Part shown: positions 1 to 6,209 of the stretch, piece by piece
How positions within the stretch are numbered: position 1 is the stretch's first letter
Layout of the letters: the number at the start of each line of letters is the position of its first letter
Assembly: GCA_964369265.1 (NCBI GenBank)
Contig: CAYJEV010000064.1
Location: 1 to 10,456, forward strand
DNA: 10,456 nucleotides
Reading direction: 5' to 3'
DNA from: DAMCAP01 sp964369265
GTDB lineage: Bacteria; Bacillota; Clostridia; Oscillospirales; Ruminococcaceae
Notes under the pieces: model-generated
Told to the model about the DNA's origin: nothing
The model's database searches: none
Seen by the model: only the letters and a program-made list of their open reading frames with translations
Position numbers and translations under genes: made by a program

Positions 1-104
1 CTAATATAAATTGGTCATGTGGGCACTCCGTTGCCCATGACCTTCAAAATCGCCCCTACGAGGAATATGAATAATCGGAACGTAGTGGAGGTTATTTATA
101 TTAG
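1..104. repeat. Palindromic repeat with 10-bp terminal inverted repeats (MITE-like)
   Basis: The first ten bases (CTAATATAAA) are the exact reverse complement of bases 95-104 (TTTATATTAG), so the segment has perfect 10-bp terminal inverted repeats. Inside, 13-25 and 32-42 pair as a GC-rich hairpin with a small bulge, and CTACG at 56-60 can pair with CGTAG at 81-85. There is no ORF of note. This fits a small non-autonomous intergenic repeat; similar hairpin sequences are, to my recollection, common between genes in Clostridia. The element starts exactly at the window edge, so its left boundary is uncertain. Confidence 0.6.
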
Positions 105-108
105 ATTT

Positions 109-204
109 AGTGAAAAATGAAGAATGAAAAGTTAAAAGTTAATGTATCACTTCGTGATGGATTGAAATTATATTCTATCACTATTCACTCTTAACTATTC
201 ACTC
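109..204. repeat. Dispersed intergenic repeat, copy 1
   Basis: This copy begins AGTGAAAAATGAAGAATGAA and ends CTATTCACTC. Its ends are imperfect inverted repeats of each other, and a small hairpin (ATCAC at 146-150, GTGAT at 154-158) lies in the middle. The first 60 bases or so closely match the segment starting at 4989, apart from a short deletion there. It has no coding potential and looks like a MITE-like palindromic repeat. It sits directly between the element at 1-104 and the start of the acetyltransferase gene. Confidence 0.6.
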
Positions 205-233
205 GAATAATCGCAGTGAAACGGAGGTTATTT
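205..233 (+). repeat. 29-base direct repeat carrying a Shine-Dalgarno sequence
   Basis: Bases 205-233 repeat 69-97. Both are 29 bases long with an identical 9-base start (GAATAATCG) and an identical 11-base end (GGAGGTTATTT) around a divergent 9-base core. In this copy the GGAGG at 223-227 lies 13 bases before the ATG at 241 and 4 bases before an in-frame TTG at 232, so the repeat appears to supply the ribosome binding site of the acetyltransferase gene. Neither spacing is ideal, which leaves the start codon somewhat uncertain. Confidence 0.5.
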
Positions 234-240
234 GCGTTGT

Positions 241-720
241 ATGATAAGACTAGCTACAATAAGCGATGCTTCACGCATTGCAGAAATTCTGATATTTTCA
301 AAAAGAACGACATACAGAGCAATTTTCAGCAACGATAAAGTGTCGTTTAATGAAATGCAAGTTTTTCCGCTTGCAAATGAATATATTGAGAACTCCGAAA
401 AATTAAAAGATATCTACCTCTATGATGATGGAATTGTTAAAGGCATGATTAACTTGAAAAATAACGACAATGAGCTTTTTATCGAGGAGCTTTATATTGA
501 ACCCTTTTTTAAAGGGGCGGGGATAGGAACTGCTTTAATAGAGTTTGCTATACTTAAGGCTAAAGACGAAAATAAAAATAGAATATCGCTTTGGGTGCTT
601 GAAAAGAACTTGTCAGCGATATCTTTTTATAAAAAACAAGGGTTTACATATAATGGGGAGTTTAAAGAGCTTTTAGGCACTGGACAAAACATCACTAAAT
701 ATACTTTAAGTATTAAATAG
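241..720 (+). CDS. GNAT family N-acetyltransferase
   Basis: A cytoplasmic acetyltransferase that should transfer the acetyl group of acetyl-CoA to an amine; the substrate cannot be told from sequence. The 159 residues are a normal length for a single GNAT domain. It opens MIRLATISDA, a typical first strand and helix. Motif A lies at about 83-103, with the acetyl-CoA pyrophosphate loop KGAGIG at 91-96, and the C-terminal motif B is ISFYKKQGF at 127-135. I chose the ATG at 241 because it begins the usual GNAT N-terminus; an in-frame TTG at 232 would add three residues and lies closer to the GGAGG at 223-227. The MATE gene follows after 42 bases with its own strong ribosome binding site and no terminator between, so the two may be co-transcribed. 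I found no convincing promoter in the repeats upstream. Confidence 0.88.
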   Translation: MIRLATISDASRIAEILIFSKRTTYRAIFSNDKVSFNEMQVFPLANEYIENSEKLKDIYLYDDGIVKGMINLKNNDNELFIEELYIEPFFKGAGIGTALIEFAILKAKDENKNRISLWVLEKNLSAISFYKKQGFTYNGEFKELLGTGQNITKYTLSIK

Positions 721-762
721 CTATTATATTACTAAATTCGACAAAAACAAGGAGGAAAATAC

Positions 763-2160
763 ATGAATGAAGCAAAAAATCATATTTTAGGGGAGATGCC
801 TGTTAGAAAGGCTATTACTAAAATTGCAATTCCTGGTATGGCTTCAATGATGATAATGGCTATCTATAATCTTGTAGATACATTATTTATTGGAATGCTC
901 GGAGATGATAAGGCGCTATCTGCTGTTGCAGTTGCCTTTCCAATTATGACACTTATGGGAGCGATAGGGCAGGTGCTTGGCGCTGGTTCAGCAGCAACAA
1001 TTGGGCGCTATTTTGGAGCGCAGGACAATGAAACGGCGAATAAAGTTGCAGCGACAACTGTATACACAGCTATAATTTCTGGTGTTGTGTTCATGTTAGT
1101 TGGGTTCTTGTTTATGGAACCTATTTTCAAAATGTTCGGAACAACTGATTCAGTTATGGAAGTTGCGAAGCAGTATGGTGGCTGGATGTATGTTGGTGCT
1201 ATTTTCTCAATTCCTAACCAGTCATTTAATAACATAGCGAGGGCAGAAACAAAGGCGGCTCTTTCTATGAGGGCGCTAATGCTTGGCGCTGTGGCTAACA
1301 TTATATTAGATCCGTTATTTATGTTTGAGCTTGGTGGCTTTGGGTTGAATATGGGAATTGAAGGCGCTTCAATGGCAACAACCCTAGCTCAAGCTATAAC
1401 AGGTGCATATATTGGATGGCATTTCTTTGGCGGCAAGATGGCTGTTAGCATGAACAAGAAATACTTTAAGCCTTCAAAAGCTATTTATGGCGAGGTGCTG
1501 AGAACTGGTACTCCTATTGGTGTAACAAACATCTTAACAACACTAACTGTATCTGCAACCAACATCGCAGCGATTACATTTGCGTCTGATATAGTGCTTG
1601 CAGAGAACATCCAGTCTTCTTATGGTGTTATACTAAAAGTTATGTCTATAATGCAGTATATAGTAATGGGTTATCTAATGGGATATCAGCCAATTGCTTC
1701 TTACTCATATGGAGCGAAAAACTCAAAGCGTTTTTATGAGTGCTTTAATTTCTCAAGAAACTTTGTTATGGGTATTGCTTTTAGTGCGAGTGCAGTAATG
1801 TTTATCTTCGCACCAACTATTATGACTGCTTTCACTAAATCAGAAAGCATAATTGAAACTGGCGCTATGTTCCTAAGATATAACAGTGTGTTCTTTATGT
1901 TCACAGCTGTTACAATGTTCATGATACTAACTTTCCAAGCAACAGGTAATGGTAAGTTTGGTGCGCTGTTAGGATTTGCAAGACAAGGATTGCTTTGTAT
2001 TCCATTGTTGTTTGTATTTGGTAGTATATTTGGGTCTGATGGCATTTTCTATGCGCAACCTTTCGCAGACATAACAGCAGGTATTATCTCGCTCGTTACA
2101 TATAGATCTTTCAAAAAGAGCCTTGATGGTTACTTTGGAAATGAGAGATTAGTAGATTAA
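763..2160 (+). CDS. MATE family multidrug/cation efflux transporter
   Basis: An inner-membrane antiporter of the multidrug and toxic compound extrusion family, exporting organic cations or drugs in exchange for Na+ or H+. Its 465 residues match the family's usual 450-470, with alternating hydrophobic segments consistent with 12 helices in two lobes. Conserved stretches include YNLVDTLFIG at 35-44, the loop GAGSAATIGRYFGAQDNE at 73-90, NIILDPLFMF at 179-188, and the second-lobe counterpart YQPIASYSYGAK at 308-319. The start is well fixed: GGAGG at 751-755 lies 7 bases before the ATG. The sequence resembles the MepA-like branch common in Firmicutes, but substrate and coupling ion are not predictable. 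It ends just before a hairpin terminator. Confidence 0.93.
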   Translation: MNEAKNHILGEMPVRKAITKIAIPGMASMMIMAIYNLVDTLFIGMLGDDKALSAVAVAFPIMTLMGAIGQVLGAGSAATIGRYFGAQDNETANKVAATTVYTAIISGVVFMLVGFLFMEPIFKMFGTTDSVMEVAKQYGGWMYVGAIFSIPNQSFNNIARAETKAALSMRALMLGAVANIILDPLFMFELGGFGLNMGIEGASMATTLAQAITGAYIGWHFFGGKMAVSMNKKYFKPSKAIYGEVLRTGTPIGVTNILTTLTVSATNIAAITFASDIVLAENIQSSYGVILKVMSIMQYIVMGYLMGYQPIASYSYGAKNSKRFYECFNFSRNFVMGIAFSASAVMFIFAPTIMTAFTKSESIIETGAMFLRYNSVFFMFTAVTMFMILTFQATGNGKFGALLGFARQGLLCIPLLFVFGSIFGSDGIFYAQPFADITAGIISLVTYRSFKKSLDGYFGNERLVD

Positions 2161-2176
2161 AAAAATAAAGCATAAG

Positions 2177-2206
2177 AATGCCACCGAGAATTAAATCGGT
2201 GGCATT
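2177..2206. terminator. Hairpin terminator between convergent genes
   Basis: An 11-bp perfect stem (AATGCCACCGA with TCGGTGGCATT) closes an 8-base loop and is followed on the + strand by a short T-run (TTTTAT). It lies 17 bases after the MATE stop. On the - strand the hairpin comes after the DUF4438-like stop and is followed by T-rich sequence, so it may serve both converging transcripts. Confidence 0.8.
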
Positions 2207-2230
2207 TTATAATGTGGTATTTTATTTAGC

Positions 2231-3094
2231 TTATTTAACAAAATCAACAATATTAGAGTTTTCAACAATATTGCCTTTAAGTATATCGGACTTAGCAGCA
2301 AGGATAGTTGTAACACCAGGGCCATGTCCAGCAACCATACAATCAGAGTGCACTACAATACCAATTGTAACAGCGCCATTTCTAAAGCCTCTACCAAAAG
2401 TAGTGTCGCAATTTTCAAGCATTACAAAATCACCAAAACGAAGCTTGTCAAGCCCATGCTTTTTAAGCTCTTCAGCATCGTCTGTTATAATATCGTAGTC
2501 GCCAGAGCAAGCATTGTTAGAGCCAATGCCAGAACCCATGAAATAAGCTGGAGCTTTTGCAACAACATCAAACACAAGCTTGTCATCAACAACCTTCATT
2601 GGTAGTTTATCAAAGATTTCAGGATCAATATTCATAACACGAATCTCTGGGAAGTCTAATAGCTTTAAGCCCTGACCACAACCCTTAACAAGGATTTTAT
2701 CGTCTGGAGCCATCTTTTCCTTGTCTTCTTCGGAGAAGTGAATTAGAACATGCTCAATTCCTCCATGTGTGCCTGTTACATAGCCAACAGCGTCCTTAGC
2801 ATCGCCAGACTTTACTATAGCTTTGTTACCAACGCAAGAGAAGATATTAAGCGCAGTATTCTCAACCTTGTCGGCATTTTGTATGGATACACCAGGCTCA
2901 ACATGATCGCCCTCAAGCCCAAAAGCGCTATCGCCAACCTTCACATTATAAGTGATACCGCCAACACCAGGAACAGTCACAGGAGTACCATCTGGTAGGA
3001 TTTTATAGTTAGCTCCTAAAACTGGATGATGGATTTTTCCCATCAGAGAGTAACCAACAACCTTTTCTTTGTTTGTTTTTAATGTTCTTGCCAT
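2231..3094 (-). CDS. DUF4438-like protein of unknown function
   Basis: A 287-residue soluble protein with no signal peptide or membrane segment. It resembles the DUF4438 family, conserved in Clostridia and Thermotoga and, as far as I recall, known by structure but not by function; the assignment is from memory of the family's pattern. Glycine-rich conserved-looking stretches include GGITYNVKVGD at 45-55, GDHVEPGVS at 62-70, GTHGG at 108-112, GSGIGSNNACSGDYD at 187-201 and HSDCMVAGHGPGVTT at 249-263. The His, Asp and Cys residues in these could form an active or metal site, which is inference. The ATG is well supported, with GGAGG (complement of 3100-3104) 5 bases upstream. It is the last gene of the three-gene set on this strand, 36 bases after the ROK kinase, so a link to sugar metabolism is possible but unproven. 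Confidence 0.72.
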   Translation of the reverse strand: MARTLKTNKEKVVGYSLMGKIHHPVLGANYKILPDGTPVTVPGVGGITYNVKVGDSAFGLEGDHVEPGVSIQNADKVENTALNIFSCVGNKAIVKSGDAKDAVGYVTGTHGGIEHVLIHFSEEDKEKMAPDDKILVKGCGQGLKLLDFPEIRVMNIDPEIFDKLPMKVVDDKLVFDVVAKAPAYFMGSGIGSNNACSGDYDIITDDAEELKKHGLDKLRFGDFVMLENCDTTFGRGFRNGAVTIGIVVHSDCMVAGHGPGVTTILAAKSDILKGNIVENSNIVDFVK

Positions 3095-3122
3095 ATTTGC
3101 CTCCTAAATTTAATTTTATATC

Positions 3123-3143
3123 TAATCCAATTAAATTGGATTA
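3123..3143. other. 21-bp perfect palindrome across the ROK kinase stop codon
   Basis: TAATCCAATT and AATTGGATTA form perfect 10-bp arms around one central base. The palindrome contains the stop codon of the ROK kinase gene (complement of 3131-3133) and lies just before the DUF4438-like gene. No T-run follows on the - strand, so it is not an obvious terminator. It could be an operator, an RNA-processing or stability hairpin, or chance in AT-rich DNA. Confidence 0.5.
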
Positions 3144-4015
3144 TTAACAATTGAAGCTGCTCCAAAAATGCCAATATCTTTCCCTAAAGACGATATTGCA
3201 ACATCTGGAATGCTGCTTTTATAGCAGAAATTTTCTGCTTGTTTTTGTATTTCATTTTTTAGTGGGGCTAGAAGCATATCTCCAGCAGCTGTTATTCCTC
3301 CACCTAAAACTATAATCTCAGGATGATATAGGTTTGAAAGGCTGATTATAGCAGCAGCCAAATATCCTATATATTCGCTAAAGGCTTCGTTTAATGGTTT
3401 ATTGCCTTCGGAAACTAGCCTAAAAAACTCTTTTGCGTCTTTTCCCTTGTATCCTCTATTTTCTGCCATTCTAACAAGTGCAGAAGCAGAGCAGTAAATC
3501 TCGGCACAGCCTAAAAGTCCGCAACCGCATCTTTCTCCACCAAAACTTAATATAAAATGTCCAAGCTCGCTTTCAATGAGATTGCCGTTATCTATATAAG
3601 CGCCTCCAAGCCCTGTGCCAATCATTAGCATGAGTTGCTTGTTATAATGCTTTCCCTTGCCATAAATATATTCCCCTAAAGCAGCAGCATCGCCATCGTT
3701 AGCGAAGAATATGTCGATGTCAAGCTTTGATTTTATCTCTTTAATTATATGTAGGTTTTTGTATGGAAGATTTGAGCAGGAAATGATAATGCCATTTTCC
3801 TTATCAATAACGCCAGGCACTATCAAACCAACACCCAAAAGCTCTTTAGTGCTGATATTAGCCTTAATGCAAAGCTCGGTTACCATCTCTATAATAAGGG
3901 AGGATAGGCCTTCTTTAGGCGTTTTGACATTCAAAGAATGTATTATCTCATCATTTTTAATTATGCCAGCTTGAATTCCAGTTCCGCCAACATCAATGCC
4001 AATAATATATTTCAA
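3131..4015 (-). CDS. ROK family sugar kinase (glucokinase-like)
   Basis: A cytoplasmic kinase of the ROK family, which phosphorylates hexoses or amino sugars (glucose, N-acetylmannosamine, fructose and others) with ATP. It has 294 residues, a normal length. The phosphate loop DVGGTG is at 8-13, the catalytic aspartate is probably D107 in FANDGDAAALGE, and the second phosphate motif GTGLGG is at 133-138. The ROK zinc site is complete: H153 with C163, C165 and C170 in ERCGCGLLGCAE. LGGG at 237-240 is the adenosine motif. No helix-turn-helix precedes the kinase, so this is an enzyme rather than a NagC/XylR-type repressor. The start is TTG at 4015, with GGAGA (complement of 4023-4027) 7 bases upstream. 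The exact sugar cannot be assigned. It lies 29 bases after the zinc-ribbon gene and 36 before the DUF4438-like gene, consistent with one operon. Confidence 0.9.
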   Translation of the reverse strand: MKYIIGIDVGGTGIQAGIIKNDEIIHSLNVKTPKEGLSSLIIEMVTELCIKANISTKELLGVGLIVPGVIDKENGIIISCSNLPYKNLHIIKEIKSKLDIDIFFANDGDAAALGEYIYGKGKHYNKQLMLMIGTGLGGAYIDNGNLIESELGHFILSFGGERCGCGLLGCAEIYCSASALVRMAENRGYKGKDAKEFFRLVSEGNKPLNEAFSEYIGYLAAAIISLSNLYHPEIIVLGGGITAAGDMLLAPLKNEIQKQAENFCYKSSIPDVAISSLGKDIGIFGAASIVNNPI

Positions 4016-4044
4016 TTTTAAATCTCCTTTGATACTAATATTTA

Positions 4045-4812
4045 TTAACCTAATTCAATAGCTTTTGCAGTTTTGTTGCAATTAGGGCAGGTGTATCTTC
4101 CGAAAATATATGGTAAGACTAACAGGAGATTTTTAGAGCCGATTGTGGTTAGTAGGTTATGAAGCCATATAAAATCGCTGTCGGTTGTCGCTTTAATATC
4201 AGCAATAGCTATGTTTTCAGCGCCCATGTCGCTTCCATCATAACAAATATAAGTATATCCCTTGCCACAATTATTGCACTCAAATTCAATCTCTCCGCCT
4301 TCAGCCCTTGTTATGACATAGCTTTGCTTTTGGTTTATCAAAACACCAAACAATGCCGAAGCAAAGAAACTGCACTCATAATCGCTCCTAGCATTAAATG
4401 CAGATAGCCCGTTATCAACTAAGTCATTCGCTATATCTCTAAGATTAGCAATGCTGGCTTTATAGTTCTCTAGAAGTTCTGCTGAAATATTGCTAATTAC
4501 AATTTCGTCCTCGCAATTAAAAGCATAGCCTAACATTGAAAATGCCTTGCATTTAGTATCATAATCAAAGTTGCTTTTGTGGAGCATATCGATTAAGTAG
4601 GGCAAGACGACGGCTGTTATCTCATAAAAGGAATCTTGGTGTATTAGCTGATTGTTATCAAACATTTCGTCCTCTAAAATAGTCAGCCATACACTAGCGT
4701 TGTCAGTTAAATATAATTTGCTTAGAGCTTCAATTATGCTCTTAATATCACCATACGCAGAAGAAAGCTCAGCCCATTCTTTAATAGCAATGTCCTTATT
4801 AAAGTCTTTCAT
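4045..4812 (-). CDS. Uncharacterised protein: HEAT-like helical domain plus zinc ribbon
   Basis: I do not recognise a named family. The 255-residue protein has no signal peptide or membrane span. The N-terminal 160 residues look all-helical. A stretch around 57-77 (IHQDSFYEITAVVLPYLI at 57-74) recalls HEAT-like bacterial proteins with an HQ-x-S/T-x-Y pattern followed by A-x-x-x-P-x-L; this is a remembered resemblance only. The C-terminal part has two CxxC pairs (C179/C182 and C242/C245), a probable zinc ribbon split by an insert of about 60 residues. The ATG has GGAG (complement of 4820-4823) 7 bases upstream. It is the first gene of the three on this strand, with a likely promoter at 4846-4874. 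A role as an immunity or adaptor protein is conceivable, but nothing here shows it. Confidence 0.75.
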   Translation of the reverse strand: MKDFNKDIAIKEWAELSSAYGDIKSIIEALSKLYLTDNASVWLTILEDEMFDNNQLIHQDSFYEITAVVLPYLIDMLHKSNFDYDTKCKAFSMLGYAFNCEDEIVISNISAELLENYKASIANLRDIANDLVDNGLSAFNARSDYECSFFASALFGVLINQKQSYVITRAEGGEIEFECNNCGKGYTYICYDGSDMGAENIAIADIKATTDSDFIWLHNLLTTIGSKNLLLVLPYIFGRYTCPNCNKTAKAIELG

Positions 4813-4845
4813 TTATTTGCTCCATTTCGCTACTATTTAATAAAA

Positions 4846-4874
4846 ATATTATCATAAAATATGGTAAAAAGCAA
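4846..4874 (-). promoter_or_regulatory. Probable sigma-A promoter for the three-gene - strand operon
   Basis: Reading the - strand, TTGCTT (complement of 4869-4874) is followed after 17 bases by TAATAT (complement of 4846-4851). Transcription would begin near 4839, about 27 bases before the ATG of the zinc-ribbon gene. An overlapping register (TATGATAAT) is also possible for the -10 region. Confidence 0.5.
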
Positions 4875-4920
4875 TGAATAAGTGAGAAGGAAAAGCATTT
4901 TTGCAATTTGCACAAATATA

Positions 4921-4949
4921 TTGCGTATATATTATTACTATGTTATACT
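4921..4949 (+). promoter_or_regulatory. Extended -10 sigma-A promoter for rsuA
   Basis: TTGCGT at 4921-4926, a 17-base spacer and TATACT at 4944-4949 form a good promoter, strengthened by the TG of an extended -10 at 4941-4942. The start of transcription would be near 4956, giving an rsuA leader of about 140 bases that contains the dispersed repeat at 4989-5076. Confidence 0.65.
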
Positions 4950-4988
4950 TGAGATATTAAAATCATATTGCAGTAGCGATGGACAGAC

Positions 4989-5076
4989 AGTGAAAATGAA
5001 GAATGAAAAGTTAATGTATAACTTTGGGATAGATTGAAAACTTGAAGACGGAAATCTTCGCTATTAGATTTTCACT
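4989..5076. repeat. Dispersed intergenic repeat, copy 2, in the rsuA leader
   Basis: This segment begins AGTGAAAATGAAGAATGAAA, matching copy 1 at 109-204 over roughly its first half. Its ends are perfect 9-bp inverted repeats (AGTGAAAAT at 4989-4997, ATTTTCACT at 5068-5076). A small inner hairpin pairs GAAGA at 5044-5048 with TCTTC at 5055-5059. The right half differs from copy 1. It lies between the promoter and the ribosome binding site, so it is probably transcribed as part of the rsuA 5' leader. Confidence 0.6.
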
Positions 5077-5098
5077 TTAAAGAATGGAGCATTATTAT

Positions 5099-5809
5099 AT
5101 GAAAGAGCGATTAGATAAACTTGTGGCATCAATGCCAGGAGTGACAAGAAAAGATGCAAAGAAGCTAATAACCAAAGGCTTAGTGGTTGTGAATGGTGCT
5201 GTTGTGCGTTCAGCGAAAGAGCAGTTTGAAGAGGACGCAGAGCTAATTATTGATGGCACTCCTCATAGATTTAAAAGACATGTTTATATTTTGCAAAATA
5301 AAGCTTTGGGCATTATCTCCTCGACCGATGATAAAACAGCTCCAACAGTAATTGATGTACTGCCAGAGGAGCTGTATCGAGAGGGTTTGTTCCCAGCTGG
5401 CAGGCTTGATAAGTATAGTGAAGGAATGATGATAATAACAGACGATGGAGCATTTGCACACAGCATTCTAAGCCCTAAAAACCATGTGCCTAAAACATAT
5501 TATGTTGAGCTTGATGGTGATATAGTTAATGAGGAGTTAGTGAAAGAGTTTTTAAAGGCTGTATTTTTGGGGGATGGGGAATACTCCTCTCCTTCTCAGC
5601 TTGAGATACTTTCAAAGAGCACAGCTAATGTAACTATTTATGAGGGGATTTATCATCAAGTTAGGCGAATGTTTGAAAGGCATGGAGCAAAAGTAACCCG
5701 CCTTAAGCGAATATCTATTGGAGGACTAAGTCTGGACGAAAGCTTAGCGGTTGGAGATAGCAGAGAGCTGACTGAAGATGAACTTTTGTTAATAAAATCT
5801 AGTAACTAG
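5099..5809 (+). CDS. rsuA: 16S rRNA pseudouridine synthase, RsuA family
   Basis: A cytoplasmic enzyme that converts a uridine to pseudouridine in rRNA; RsuA of E. coli modifies U516 of 16S rRNA, while relatives (RluB/E/F) act elsewhere, so the exact site is inferred. The 236 residues hold an N-terminal S4 RNA-binding domain (about 1-50, from MKERLDKLVA) and the catalytic domain. The catalytic aspartate is D104 in PAGRLDKYSEG; the family more often reads GRLDKDTEG, a mild variation. KTYYVELDG at 132-140 and EGIYHQVRRMFERHGAKV at 182-199 are typical RsuA motifs. I chose the ATG at 5099 because GGAG at 5086-5089 is 9 bases upstream and the protein then begins like other RsuA proteins. An in-frame ATG at 5084 overlaps that ribosome binding site and has none of its own. 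The gene appears monocistronic. Confidence 0.9.
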   Translation: MKERLDKLVASMPGVTRKDAKKLITKGLVVVNGAVVRSAKEQFEEDAELIIDGTPHRFKRHVYILQNKALGIISSTDDKTAPTVIDVLPEELYREGLFPAGRLDKYSEGMMIITDDGAFAHSILSPKNHVPKTYYVELDGDIVNEELVKEFLKAVFLGDGEYSSPSQLEILSKSTANVTIYEGIYHQVRRMFERHGAKVTRLKRISIGGLSLDESLAVGDSRELTEDELLLIKSSN

Positions 5810-5876
5810 TTTATGTGTTTATACAATAATATTAAATATAAAATCATAAAAAATAAGAAACGATGATATACTAATT

Positions 5877-5911
5877 TAGTTAAGATAACTATATCGTATT
5901 TGTGACAAATA
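5877..5911. other. Two adjacent short dyads, possible operator sites
   Basis: TAGTTA-AGA-TAACTA (5877-5891) and TATTTG-TGA-CAAATA (5897-5911) are two perfect dyads with 6-bp arms and 3-base centres, five bases apart. They lie between rsuA and the PucR-like regulator. No T-run follows, so they look more like protein-binding sites than terminators. They are more than 180 bases upstream of the nearest clear promoter for a downstream gene, so their role is uncertain, and the AT-rich context raises the odds of chance. Confidence 0.3.
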
Positions 5912-5969
5912 TAAATATGTGAGTTTTGCCAATGAAATTATCTTCCATAAACTTCAAATAAAACATTTT

Positions 5970-6057
5970 TGGTATAATTTTGTGCAATAAGCTATCAATT
6001 TTAGCTGTTTTTTAAATGTGTTTTTTGTCAGCATAGGTAAAATCAATAGCTTTTTTG
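5970..6057 (+). ncRNA. Candidate small RNA or long terminator hairpin
   Basis: An extended -10 box (TGGTATAAT, 5970-5978) would start transcription near 5985, right before a long hairpin. AAGCTAT (5989-5995) pairs with ATAGCTT (6046-6052), followed by a symmetric CA/CA internal loop, then ATTTTA (5998-6003) with TAAAAT (6038-6043), then GCTG (6004-6007) with CAGC (6029-6032) after a 5-base bulge, closing a U-rich loop of 21 bases. The stem runs directly into TTTTTT (6051-6056). This could make a terminated transcript of about 70 bases. It could instead be only the terminator of rsuA, about 180 bases downstream of that gene. No -35 box is obvious, and it matches no RNA family I can name. Confidence 0.35.
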
Positions 6058-6098
6058 AAAAAAAACACGATTATTTACAAAAAAATGCTAAAAACATC

Positions 6099-6127
6099 TT
6101 GAAAATCTCTTCGGAATTTTGTACAAT
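6099..6127 (+). promoter_or_regulatory. Sigma-A promoter for the PucR-like regulator gene
   Basis: TTGAAA at 6099-6104 and TACAAT at 6122-6127 are separated by 17 bases, close to the sigma-A consensus. Transcription would begin near 6134, giving a leader of about 90 bases before the ATG at 6226. Confidence 0.7.
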
Positions 6128-6194
6128 AGTATTGTTATATCTCATAAAAAGATTTAGCTTAGCAGATGAGAGTGAAATTTAATTATTATTTTGT

Positions 6195-6209
6195 GCCGCG
6201 CTGAGCGGC
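6195..6209 (+). promoter_or_regulatory. GC-rich hairpin just upstream of the regulator's ribosome binding site
   Basis: GCCGC at 6195-6199 pairs perfectly with GCGGC at 6205-6209 around a 5-base loop. It stands out in a very AT-rich leader and ends 5 bases before the GGAG at 6215-6218. It could shape translation initiation or RNA stability. It is short, and no competing structure was evident by eye. Confidence 0.4.

Noticed and set aside
109..158. Repeats at the left edge as a CRISPR array
   Set aside because: There are no regularly spaced identical repeats with unique spacers; the repeats are palindromic intergenic elements of differing type.
2178..2998. Small + strand frames opposite the DUF4438-like gene as real genes
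   Set aside because: They lie antisense to a well-supported CDS, lack ribosome binding sites, and their translations show no recognisable domain.
5084..5098. Upstream in-frame ATG for rsuA
   Set aside because: It overlaps the GGAG that serves the ATG at 5099, has no ribosome binding site of its own, and adds five residues (MEHYY) not typical of RsuA.
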